DNA of 64,000 nt from Ferruginibacter sp. (GTDB lineage: Bacteria > Bacteroidota > Bacteroidia > Chitinophagales > Chitinophagaceae), in the NCBI GenBank assembly GCA_017983695.1, contig JAGOAX010000015.1, positions 1-64,000 of the forward strand, written 5' to 3'. The notes under the pieces are model-generated. The model searched no databases, was not told the DNA's origin, and saw nothing but the letters and a program-made list of their open reading frames with translations. This document shows positions 35,337 to 43,372 of this stretch, in pieces. The position numbers and the translations under genes were made by a program. How positions within the stretch are numbered: the stretch's first letter is position 1; each line of letters begins with the position of its first letter.

Positions 35337-36989
35337 ATGAGTTTTACCAATTTCAAAGTTCCGTATTCAATTGATGAACGTTTTAATAAACGTGTTGCTT
35401 ACTTTTCAATGGAATTTGCTGTACACCAACCGCTAAAAATTTATAGTGGAGGCCTCGGTTTTTTAAGTGGCTCACACATGCGTAGTGCTTATGAATTGCG
35501 GCAGAATTTAATTGGTATTGGTATTTTATGGAAATACGGATACTATGACCAGGCCCGTAACCAGGACCAGACTTTACAGGTACAGTGGAATGAAAAAATT
35601 TATAATTTTTTAGAAGATACCGGAATAAAATTTCAGATTCAAATTCATGAACACCCGGTTTGGGTTAAGGCATGGTATTTAAACCCGGAAACTTTTAAAA
35701 GTGCTCCAATGTTTTTGTTGAGTACGGATTTGCCTGAGAATGATTACGTATCTCAAACCATTACACACCGCCTGTATGATGCTAATGTTGCTACTAAGGT
35801 GGCCCAGTTTATTTTGCTGGGTGTTGGCGGTGCAAAATTAATTGACCTGTTAAATTTTAATCCGGAGCTGTACCATTTAAATGAAGCACATGCAATAAGT
35901 TCGGCTTTTTATTTGTATAAAAAATATGGCAGTGTAGAAGAGGTTAAAAAAAGAATGGTATTTACCACACACACACCGGAAGAAGCAGGAAACGAAAAGC
36001 ATGATATTTTTCTTTGTGAAAAAATGAGTTACTTCTGTGGCATGAAGCTGGATGATGTTAGGAAGCTTACAGGCATGGAAGGTGACCAGTTCAATCATTC
36101 GTTGGCGGCGCTGCGTTTTGCTAAGCTTGCCAATGGTGTAAGCCAGCTGCATGGGGAGGTTAGCCGTAAAATGTGGGGTAAGTATAAAGATATTTGCGAA
36201 ATAAAAGCCATTACCAACGCACAAAACTGGATGTATTGGGCAGATAAGCAGTTGTATCACTTTATGAATGAAAATAATGATGCAGGTTTTGATGACAGGA
36301 AAAAGTTTTTAAAGAAAAGAGCTTTTGATGTGGTGGCTGATCAAACCGGTAAATGGTTTAACCCTAATGTTTTTACCATTGTGTGGGCACGTCGTTTTGC
36401 AGGTTATAAAAGAGCAGAATTATTAACAAGGGATCTGGCAAGGTTTGAAGCTTTGTTAAGCAATAAAAAATATCCTGTTCAAATAATCTGGGCAGGTAAA
36501 CCTTACCCGGTTGATTATCCTGCTATCAGCGATTTTAATAACCTGGTTCATTTAAGTAAAAATTACAGTAATGTAGCAGTTTGTACCGGCTACGAACTGG
36601 GATTGAGTAAACGCTTAAAACAAGCATCCGATCTTTGGCTGAATAATCCACGTGTACCAAGAGAAGCCAGCGGAACAAGCGGAATGACAGCAGCAATGAA
36701 TGGCGCTGTTAACTGCAGCACCAACGATGGCTGGATCTGCGAATTCATCAACCATGGTAACAATGGTTTTGTGGTACCACCAATTGATTACGAAAATATA
36801 AGTGTACATGAGCAGGATGAATACGATCTGAACAAACTGTACGAAATTCTGGAAAACCAGGTACTGCCATTGTACTACGATAATCATGAAGTATGGCGGC
36901 AGATCACTCAAAATGGTATGAGGGATGTGCGGTTTCAGTTTGACAGTAACCGGATGGCACAGGAATACTACGAAATACTCTATAAATAA
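35337..36989 (+). CDS. Alpha-glucan phosphorylase-like protein (GT35 family) lacking the usual PLP lysine
   Basis: The 550-residue protein follows the short alpha-glucan phosphorylase layout: AYFSMEFAVHQPLKIYSGGLG at the front (split as AYFSMEFAVHQP, LKIYSGGLG), YHLNEAHA, VFTTHTPEEAGNE, VWARRFAGYKRAELL and the late EASGTSGM block. In phosphorylases that block continues with the lysine that binds pyridoxal phosphate (GMKxALNG). Here it reads GMTAAMNG, with Thr451 coded ACA where AAA would give Lys. The enzyme may be inactive as a phosphorylase, or belong to a subgroup using another mechanism. Typical substrates are glycogen or maltodextrins. It is monocistronic with a good terminator. Confidence 0.8.
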   Translation: MSFTNFKVPYSIDERFNKRVAYFSMEFAVHQPLKIYSGGLGFLSGSHMRSAYELRQNLIGIGILWKYGYYDQARNQDQTLQVQWNEKIYNFLEDTGIKFQIQIHEHPVWVKAWYLNPETFKSAPMFLLSTDLPENDYVSQTITHRLYDANVATKVAQFILLGVGGAKLIDLLNFNPELYHLNEAHAISSAFYLYKKYGSVEEVKKRMVFTTHTPEEAGNEKHDIFLCEKMSYFCGMKLDDVRKLTGMEGDQFNHSLAALRFAKLANGVSQLHGEVSRKMWGKYKDICEIKAITNAQNWMYWADKQLYHFMNENNDAGFDDRKKFLKKRAFDVVADQTGKWFNPNVFTIVWARRFAGYKRAELLTRDLARFEALLSNKKYPVQIIWAGKPYPVDYPAISDFNNLVHLSKNYSNVAVCTGYELGLSKRLKQASDLWLNNPRVPREASGTSGMTAAMNGAVNCSTNDGWICEFINHGNNGFVVPPIDYENISVHEQDEYDLNKLYEILENQVLPLYYDNHEVWRQITQNGMRDVRFQFDSNRMAQEYYEILYK

Positions 36990-36995
36990 TTTCCG

Positions 36996-37025
36996 AAAGG
37001 GCTTTGGTAAAACAAAGCCCTTTTT
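36996..37025 (+). terminator. Intrinsic terminator after the phosphorylase gene
   Basis: An 11-bp stem AAAGGGCTTTG (36996-37006) with CAAAGCCCTTT (37013-37023), loop GTAAAA, then T residues; 6 bases after the stop codon. Confidence 0.9.
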
Positions 37026-37062
37026 ACTAAACCATTTATGCCGTAATTACGTTAATACTGCT

Positions 37063-37773
37063 ATGCGACGAATACTTGTAATTACTTTATCTTTTGCAGC
37101 AGTATATCTTTTGCTGGCCTGCAAAAAGCAAACTGTTACGGCTTATGTTGCTCCACAAATTTCACCGGTGTTGTATAAAAATTATTTAGCCCTGGGAGAT
37201 TCTTATACCATTGGGCAATCAGTAACAGCAGCTGAAAGATTTCCTGCACAAACAATAAATATACTTTCAAAGGACAGCATAAATTTTAACGTACCTGAAT
37301 GCATAGCCCAAACAGGCTGGACAACAAGAAATTTAATAAGTGCTGTTAATACAGCTCCGCCATCAAAAACTACTTACGATTTTGTTACACTGCTTATTGG
37401 TGTAAACAATCAATACCAGGGCCGCAGCCAGGCCGAGTATACTGCAGAGTTTACAGAGCTGTTAAATACTGCAATTCAATATGCAGGTAATCGTACAAAA
37501 AGGGTAGCAGTGCTTTCCATTCCCGATTGGGGCGTTACGCCTTTTGCAAATGGCAGAGACAGGGCGCTGATTGCTTTACAGATCGATTCTTTTAATGTGA
37601 TCAATAAACAAATTGCATTGGCAAAAGGAGTAAACTATATTGATATTACCCCTTCCACAAGAATGGCGGCAACAGATATTTCTTTAGTTGCCACAGATGG
37701 CCTGCATCCGTCAGGCAAAGAATACAACAAATGGGCAGTATTACTTGCAGCGGTTATTAAATCAGCTCTATAA
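37063..37773 (+). CDS. SGNH/GDSL-family hydrolase, lipoprotein
   Basis: The 236-residue protein begins with a lipoprotein signal (LLLAC, Cys near residue 20). It shows the SGNH blocks: block I ALGDSYTIGQ with the nucleophile Ser, block III LIGVNNQYQG with the oxyanion Asn, and block V DGLHPSGKEY with the catalytic Asp and His. It is therefore a likely periplasmic or outer-membrane esterase or acyl hydrolase, with unknown substrate. The reading frame is open upstream to 36925, but that part runs through the preceding terminator and end of gene; the ATG at 37063 starts the signal peptide. Confidence 0.85.
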   Translation: MRRILVITLSFAAVYLLLACKKQTVTAYVAPQISPVLYKNYLALGDSYTIGQSVTAAERFPAQTINILSKDSINFNVPECIAQTGWTTRNLISAVNTAPPSKTTYDFVTLLIGVNNQYQGRSQAEYTAEFTELLNTAIQYAGNRTKRVAVLSIPDWGVTPFANGRDRALIALQIDSFNVINKQIALAKGVNYIDITPSTRMAATDISLVATDGLHPSGKEYNKWAVLLAAVIKSAL

Positions 37774-38124
37774 ATTGCTGCTATCCATTCTTAACTGTTT
37801 TTATGCCAGCCTTAATACATACTCTACCATTCCTCCCGAATTTATAGTTGCAGCATTATAAACCGCAGCATCTTTGTGCGGTAATTTAATTACAATGAAA
37901 CGACTTACTGTTTTTATTCTTTTGTTTCTGTGCAGTTTTATCCTCAGCAACTTTAATACTTCTCCTCCGGGAATGTAGTTTTCTCATTCATTTAAAGGTA
38001 TGGGCTGTAATGTAATATAGCACAAGAGTGTCCCGAATGCTTTCGGGAACAATGTAGCTGTATAGAATTACTACAGCCCGTTACCCAAACATTTCATATT
38101 TTCATCAACTAAAACCCTAATAAC
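37774..38124. other. Intergenic region of 351 bases with a possible small gene and a hairpin
   Basis: The stretch holds a possible promoter (CATCTTTG at 37869-37876, one mismatch from TAnnTTTG), a 27-codon ORF at 37895-37978 and a short hairpin TCCCGAA/TTCGGGA (38031-38048). The hairpin has no T-tract. Nothing else is recognised. Confidence 0.5.
37895..37978 (+). CDS. Possible 27-residue hydrophobic peptide
   Basis: ATG at 37895 opens a short frame ending at a TAG at 37976-37978. The peptide has a basic start (MKRL), a hydrophobic stretch of about 15 residues and a short tail with NTSPPG, so it resembles a signal peptide or a small membrane peptide. It begins 19 bases after a near-consensus -7 element. 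It may be a real small gene or a chance frame. Confidence 0.3.
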   Translation: MKRLTVFILLFLCSFILSNFNTSPPGM

Positions 38125-40050
38125 ATGGACTCTCAGGAATTGATCAAATGGGGACTGATAATCGGTATCCCGCTTTTTATTTTATTGTTTTACCGCTTTA
38201 TTCTTCGTGTGTTTTTTGGCGTGGTGATTGTGCCCGAAGATAAAATTGGATTGGTAACAAAAAAGTTTGTGCTTTTTGGTAAGCAGGAATTGCCCGAAGG
38301 CCGCATTGTTGCTACAGAAGGCGAAGCAGGTTTTCAGGCGCAAACATTACCACCGGGTATTTATTTTGGTAAATGGATATGGCAGTACGAAATTACTTTT
38401 CAATCCTTCACCATTATACCTACCGGGCAATTAGGACTGGTATTGGCAAAAGATGGTGCCGAACTGGAAACAGGATCTATTTTAGGACGAAAAGTAGAAT
38501 GTGATAGTTTTCAAAATGCAGAAGCCTTTTTAAAAAATGGCGGACGCAAAGGACGGCAGACTGCTATTATTACTCCGGGTAGTTACCGTATCAATACTTT
38601 TTTATTTGAAGTAATGATGGTAGATATGACTTCGATACCGGATAACGCCGTTGGTGTTGTAACCACACAGGAAGGTAAACCTTTAGAGGAAGGACAGATT
38701 GCAGGACGCATTGTAGAAGCACATAACAAATTTCAGGATGTGGATGTGTTTATGCAGAGCGGTGGTTATAAAGGTTTGCAGGAGCAGGTGGTATTGGCAG
38801 GTACTTATTTTTTAAACCCATGGTTTGCTAAAGTAGATATGGTGAACATGATGGAAATTCCTATTGGCCATGTAGGTGTTGTAATTAGTTATGTTGGAGC
38901 TGAGGGTGTTGACCTGAGTGGAGCAGAATTTAAACACGGTAATATTGTTTCAAAAGGTCAAAAAGGGGTGTGGGCAGAGCCGTTAGGACCGGGTAAATAT
39001 CCTATAAACCCTTTTATTATGAAAGTGGAACTGGTACCAACCACCAACTTAGTGTTGAACTGGGCTAATGCAAGAAGTGAAAGTCATCAATTAGATAAAC
39101 ATTTATCTACCATTACTGTACGTAGTAAAGACGGTTTCCCTTTTAACCTGGATGTATCGCAGATCATTCACATTCCAACAACAGAAGCGCCGAAAGTAAT
39201 TGCACGTTTTGGTAATATGAATAACCTGGTAAGCCAGGTGTTGGAACCAACTATCGGCAACTATTTTAGAAACAGTGCCCAGGATAGTGATGTAATTGCC
39301 TTCCTTGGTACACGTAAAGAAAGACAGGAAAGTGCAAAGATGCATATTGGCAAAGTGCTGGACCAATACAATGTGTACGGTGTAGATACCCTGATTGGTG
39401 ATATTGTACCCCCTGAAAGTTTGATGAAAACATTAACTGACCGTAAGATTGCCGAAGAACAGAAAGTAACCTACGAAACAGAAATGAAAGCGCAGGAAAC
39501 AAGGCAGAGCCTGGAAAAAGAAACCGCTATTGCCGACATACAAAAAGAAATTGTAAAAGCCGACCAGGGTGTATTGATTGCAGAAAGAGTTGCAGATGCT
39601 TCAGTAAAAAAAGCAACCGGTGAAGCTAACAGTGTACGTTTACAATCAACTGCAGAAGCAGACAGGTTAAAATTACTGGCTAATGGTGATGCAGAAAGAA
39701 TACGTGTTTTAGCAAAAGCAAATGCAGAACAAATTGAACTTTTAGCAAAAGCAAATGCCGAACAGATTTCTGTTACTGGTAATGCAGAGGCAGAAAAGAT
39801 CTTAGCAATTGGTAAATCAAATGCTGAATCGTATAAATTATCTGTAGAAGCAATGGGCGGTAATAATTTTACACAACTAAAAGTAATGGAAGCAATTGGT
39901 ACACAGCATATAAAAATTATGCCCGATGTATTGATTAGCGGAGCCAGTGGCGATGGAGCCAACGGCCCCATAAGTGGTTTGCTGGGATTAAAACTTTTAG
40001 AAGAGGTGGCTAAGAAAAACGAAGCCATAAAAAATGAAACCGGTAAATAG
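38125..40050 (+). CDS. Large SPFH/flotillin-like membrane protein with four N-terminal repeats
   Basis: The 641-residue protein has an N-terminal membrane helix (about 8-33). Four related repeats of 60-74 residues follow (about 38-99, 100-172, 173-246, 247-305), each with a G(L/V)V start, a PG-x-Y or AGTY turn and, in the first three, an IP end. Then come an SPFH domain (about 306-450) and a long Ala/Glu/Lys-rich coiled coil (about 450-565) of flotillin type, and a Gly-rich end. It should form large oligomers at the inner membrane. It lies upstream of a clear terminator and is monocistronic. The repeats are the unusual part. Confidence 0.85.
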   Translation: MDSQELIKWGLIIGIPLFILLFYRFILRVFFGVVIVPEDKIGLVTKKFVLFGKQELPEGRIVATEGEAGFQAQTLPPGIYFGKWIWQYEITFQSFTIIPTGQLGLVLAKDGAELETGSILGRKVECDSFQNAEAFLKNGGRKGRQTAIITPGSYRINTFLFEVMMVDMTSIPDNAVGVVTTQEGKPLEEGQIAGRIVEAHNKFQDVDVFMQSGGYKGLQEQVVLAGTYFLNPWFAKVDMVNMMEIPIGHVGVVISYVGAEGVDLSGAEFKHGNIVSKGQKGVWAEPLGPGKYPINPFIMKVELVPTTNLVLNWANARSESHQLDKHLSTITVRSKDGFPFNLDVSQIIHIPTTEAPKVIARFGNMNNLVSQVLEPTIGNYFRNSAQDSDVIAFLGTRKERQESAKMHIGKVLDQYNVYGVDTLIGDIVPPESLMKTLTDRKIAEEQKVTYETEMKAQETRQSLEKETAIADIQKEIVKADQGVLIAERVADASVKKATGEANSVRLQSTAEADRLKLLANGDAERIRVLAKANAEQIELLAKANAEQISVTGNAEAEKILAIGKSNAESYKLSVEAMGGNNFTQLKVMEAIGTQHIKIMPDVLISGASGDGANGPISGLLGLKLLEEVAKKNEAIKNETGK

Positions 40051-40061
40051 TTATGTACCTT

Positions 40062-40094
40062 AAATCCTTTTCCTGAAAGGGGAAAGGATTTTTT
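40062..40094 (+). terminator. Intrinsic terminator after the flotillin-like gene
   Basis: Stem AAATCCTTT (40062-40070) with AAAGGATTT (40083-40091), extended by CC/GG pairs and followed by T residues, 11 bases after the stop. Confidence 0.85.
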
Positions 40095-40105
40095 AATTTT
40101 ATAAA

Positions 40106-41527
40106 ATGAAAAAGATATTTATTGTAATTGCTGTTATGGGTCTAATGTCCTGTACCGGAAATGCACAGGATACCCAAAAAGAAAAAAACGATGCCATGAA
40201 GGATAAAGTGGTACAGTTTTTTAACGCAAAAAATGCAGATGGTTTATACAGCCTGGCAGGGGCCAATTTTAGAAAGCAATTGAGCGCCGAAAAATTTAAA
40301 GCTGTTGGGGAAAATAATTTATTTCCATTGGGAGAGATCAAATCGGCAGAGTTTGAAAAAATTGACAACGGCATAAGTAAATACAAAACTACATTTGATG
40401 TTGCCATTTTATCACTCTATATAAGTGTGGATTCTGCCGGGCTGTTAGAGGTTTTATTATTTCAGCCTTATAAAAAAGAAATTAAAGGCGATATAATAAA
40501 AAGCAAAACAGATAATACACTTACCACCGATCTGGATAAAAAAGTAGAAGCGATTGTACAGCCCTTTATGTTTGAAAGCAAAACCGTTGCTTTAAGTATC
40601 GGCGTTTTAAAAGATGGGAAAACCTATTTTTATAATTATGGCGAAACCAAAAAAGGCAACGGGCAAATTCCTTCTTCTAATAATTTGTATGAAATAGGTT
40701 CTATCACTAAAACCTTTACCGGTATACTTTTAGCAAAAGCTGTTACAGAAAATAAAATAAAACTGAATGATCCTGTAAATAAATATCTTCCTAAAAATGC
40801 TGCCATACTTAAGTTTGGAAATGATACATTGAAAATTGTTCATCTTTCCAATCATACATCAGGCCTGCCACCACTACCAGATAATTTTGGTTCAACCGAT
40901 TTAGTAAATCCCTATGAGGATTATGACGAAAAAAAATTACTGGCCTATCTTAAGTATGCATCAATAAGTCGTAAGCCTGGTGAAAAATGGGAATACTGTA
41001 ATCTTGGTGTGGGACTGCTGGGTTATATTCTGGAACAGGTAAATAAAATGTCTTTCGAAAAAATGGTAACCGGTTTTATTGCTTCAAATGCCGGTATGAC
41101 TGATACAAAGCAATTACTTACAAAAAAAGACAGCGCTTTATTTATGCAGGGATACGATGAAAGTATTTCTCTTCAAAGCCAGTGGGATTTTAAAACTTTA
41201 ACTGCAGCAGGTAGTTTAAGAAGTAATACCGAAGACATGCTTAAATATGCAGCACTCAATTTAAATGCGGCCGACAGTAAGTTAAAAAAGGCGGTTGAAT
41301 TATCACACCAGGAAACATTTGATGCAGCAGAACAAAAAATTGCACTCAACTGGTTTATTCAAAACTGGGGTTGGGGGCCGTTATTGTTTCATGGTGGTGC
41401 AACAGGAGGCTACAGAAGTTTGCTGGCAATAAACCCAAAAACAAAAAATGCAATAATAGTGTTGTCCAATACAGCAGTAAGTAATGATGCAGTAGGTGGG
41501 GCAATTTTAAAATACATCGATAAATAA
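40106..41527 (+). CDS. Serine hydrolase (class C beta-lactamase-like), lipoprotein
   Basis: The 473-residue product has a lipobox LMSC (Cys16), an N-terminal DUF3887-like domain (about 30-120) and a beta-lactamase/DD-peptidase fold. The nucleophile is Ser199 in SITK (S-x-x-K202), the second motif is YCN (297-299) and the third is HGG near residue 434. Such proteins hydrolyse peptides or esters in the periplasm; true beta-lactam resistance is not implied. The next gene begins 2 bases after the stop, so the pair is an operon. Confidence 0.85.
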   Translation: MKKIFIVIAVMGLMSCTGNAQDTQKEKNDAMKDKVVQFFNAKNADGLYSLAGANFRKQLSAEKFKAVGENNLFPLGEIKSAEFEKIDNGISKYKTTFDVAILSLYISVDSAGLLEVLLFQPYKKEIKGDIIKSKTDNTLTTDLDKKVEAIVQPFMFESKTVALSIGVLKDGKTYFYNYGETKKGNGQIPSSNNLYEIGSITKTFTGILLAKAVTENKIKLNDPVNKYLPKNAAILKFGNDTLKIVHLSNHTSGLPPLPDNFGSTDLVNPYEDYDEKKLLAYLKYASISRKPGEKWEYCNLGVGLLGYILEQVNKMSFEKMVTGFIASNAGMTDTKQLLTKKDSALFMQGYDESISLQSQWDFKTLTAAGSLRSNTEDMLKYAALNLNAADSKLKKAVELSHQETFDAAEQKIALNWFIQNWGWGPLLFHGGATGGYRSLLAINPKTKNAIIVLSNTAVSNDAVGGAILKYIDK

Positions 41528-41529
41528 GC

Positions 41530-41973
41530 ATGGCAACATTTACAGTTAAAGCAGCGATCCGTTGGTCAGATATTGACCCTAATTTTCATGTGCTGCACAG
41601 TAAGTATTATGATTACTGTACCAATGCCCGTATGCAGGTATTGGCAGAAAATGGTATAACCATGCAGGCCATTCAGGAAGAAAAGGTTGGTCCCATTTTA
41701 TTCAGGGAAGAATGTGTGTTTAAGAAAGAATTGAATTTTGGGGATGAAATTGAGATCAGGATAAAATTATTGAAAGCTACTCCCGATTTTTCCCGCTGGA
41801 GTTTTGTAAACGAAATCTGGAAAAATAACGATACACTTGCGGCAGTGGTAACAGTGGATGGCGCATGGATGGATTCCATGAAAAGAAAACTGGCCATACC
41901 GCCTGAAAGTTTTCAGCAGGCTTTTGCAGTCATTCCAAAAGCTGAAAATTTTAGCCAGCAAACGGGCATGTAG
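41530..41973 (+). CDS. Thioesterase of the 4HBT hot-dog family
   Basis: The 147-residue protein has the hot-dog thioesterase signature with catalytic Asp in IRWSDIDPNFHVLHSKYYDY (WSDIDP..H) at residues 10-29, followed by the family's beta-sheet region. It probably hydrolyses short or medium acyl-CoA in the cytoplasm. It directly follows the serine hydrolase gene with a two-base gap. The substrate is not predictable. Confidence 0.85.
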   Translation: MATFTVKAAIRWSDIDPNFHVLHSKYYDYCTNARMQVLAENGITMQAIQEEKVGPILFREECVFKKELNFGDEIEIRIKLLKATPDFSRWSFVNEIWKNNDTLAAVVTVDGAWMDSMKRKLAIPPESFQQAFAVIPKAENFSQQTGM

Positions 41974-42001
41974 TTTTAAGCGATATTAAAATATTTTCTA
42001 T

Positions 42002-42035
42002 GCGCTGCAAATAAATATCTTTGCAGCGCTTTTTT
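42002..42035 (+). terminator. Terminator hairpin that also contains a promoter -7 element
   Basis: Stem GCGCTGCAAA (42002-42011) with TTTGCAGCGC (42020-42029), loop TAAATATC, then six T residues (42030-42035). The T-run ends exactly before the ATG of the MFS gene at 42036. Inside the hairpin lies TATCTTTG (42016-42023), a perfect TAnnTTTG element that would start a transcript with a leader of only a few bases. Confidence 0.8.
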
Positions 42036-43235
42036 ATGCTAACAACAACTGTCAACCTTTACAAAAATGCTTATAGCGGTTTAACCCGCCGCACCTGGTT
42101 GCTATCAATAGTAATGTTGATCAACCGCAGCGGTACCATGGTGTTACCGTTTATGACATTGTATTGTAATGACAGGGGGTATACACAAACACAGGGAGGG
42201 TTAGCCGTTGCTATTTATGGCGTTGGCTCTTTATTTGGCGCTTTTATTGGCGGCAGGTTAAGCGATAAGCTGGGCTTTTATTATGTACAGTTTGCAGCGC
42301 TGTTTTTCGGCGGCATTATGTTCATCATATTGGGGCAGATGAATTCTTATTTAACTATCTGTATTTGTATTTTTTTTACAAGTATGGTTAATGAGTCTTT
42401 CCGGCCGGCCAACTCAAGTGCTATTGCCTATTACAGTACGTCACAAAACCGTACGCAATCTTTTTCATTAAACCGGCTGGCTATAAATTTAGGCTGGGGC
42501 GTGGGCAGTGCATTGGCCGGTATGCTGGCATCGGTAAGTTATAAATTATTATTTTGGGTAGATGGGTTTACAAATATTGCTGCGGCAATTGTACTGCTGC
42601 TGATTTTACCAAAGGTTACCCTGGCGGAGCAACATAAAAACGACCAGGTTAAAAGTAAAACCAATAAAACCCCTTACCAGGATAAAACCTTTTTGATGTT
42701 TGTTGGTTTTATGCTGCTGTTTGCGCTGTGCTTTTTTCAATTGTTTACTACAGTGCCTTTGTATTTTAAAGAAGGATTACATTTAAATGAATTCTGGATT
42801 GGTGTAGTAATGTCGATGAATGGAATTGTTATAGCCTTATTTGAAATGGTGGTTGTTTTCAGGCTGGAGGGCAGCAGGCCCTATCTTAAACTGATGCAGT
42901 ATGGTACTTTGCTGCTGGCATTGTCGTACTTTATGCTGAACATACCTTTGGCAAATGGTTTTATGCTGGCTACAATAGTTATACTGATGGTAACTGTTGC
43001 CGAAATTGTTGGTATGCCTTTTATGAACAGTTATTATATTGCCCGTACCACTCCCGAAAACCGGGGCCAGTATGCCGCTTTATATACTATGGCATGGAGC
43101 AGTGCACAGGTAATTGGCAGCTTAAGCGGCACACAGATAGCGCATAGTTTTGGCTTTTATTATTTGTGGTGGATACTCGGTGGATTATGTGTACTAACAG
43201 CATTCGGGTTTAATTACCTTCAAACAAAACGTTAA
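42036..43235 (+). CDS. MFS transporter
   Basis: The 399-residue protein has about 12 membrane helices and the family loop signature GGRLSDKLGFYYVQ between helices 2 and 3. The helix-5 region (SLNRLAINLGWGVGSALAG) resembles drug or metabolite exporters. The ATG at 42036 is preferred over a TTG at 42021 because the latter lies inside the terminator stem. If the embedded -7 element is used, the mRNA is almost leaderless. Substrate unknown. Confidence 0.85.
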   Translation: MLTTTVNLYKNAYSGLTRRTWLLSIVMLINRSGTMVLPFMTLYCNDRGYTQTQGGLAVAIYGVGSLFGAFIGGRLSDKLGFYYVQFAALFFGGIMFIILGQMNSYLTICICIFFTSMVNESFRPANSSAIAYYSTSQNRTQSFSLNRLAINLGWGVGSALAGMLASVSYKLLFWVDGFTNIAAAIVLLLILPKVTLAEQHKNDQVKSKTNKTPYQDKTFLMFVGFMLLFALCFFQLFTTVPLYFKEGLHLNEFWIGVVMSMNGIVIALFEMVVVFRLEGSRPYLKLMQYGTLLLALSYFMLNIPLANGFMLATIVILMVTVAEIVGMPFMNSYYIARTTPENRGQYAALYTMAWSSAQVIGSLSGTQIAHSFGFYYLWWILGGLCVLTAFGFNYLQTKR

Positions 43236-43335
43236 TATTTTTGTTGAAGGGTTTCATTTGCTTTTAATTTATACAACAAAATATACTGGCTTTATTTAAA
43301 GCCAACCGGCAGTTGGGGGTAACTTTAAATTGACG

Positions 43336-43343
43336 TAAGTTTG
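43336..43343 (+). promoter_or_regulatory. -7 promoter element of bshC
   Basis: TAAGTTTG fits TAnnTTTG and lies 29 bases before the bshC ATG. Confidence 0.5.
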
Positions 43344-43372
43344 CCCGGCTTTAATAACAGCAGAACATTTAA

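Noticed and set aside
39471..40028. 185-codon minus-strand frame opposite the flotillin-like gene
   Set aside because: Its Ser/Ala/Phe-rich sequence mirrors the Ala/Glu-rich coiled-coil codons of the real gene on the other strand.
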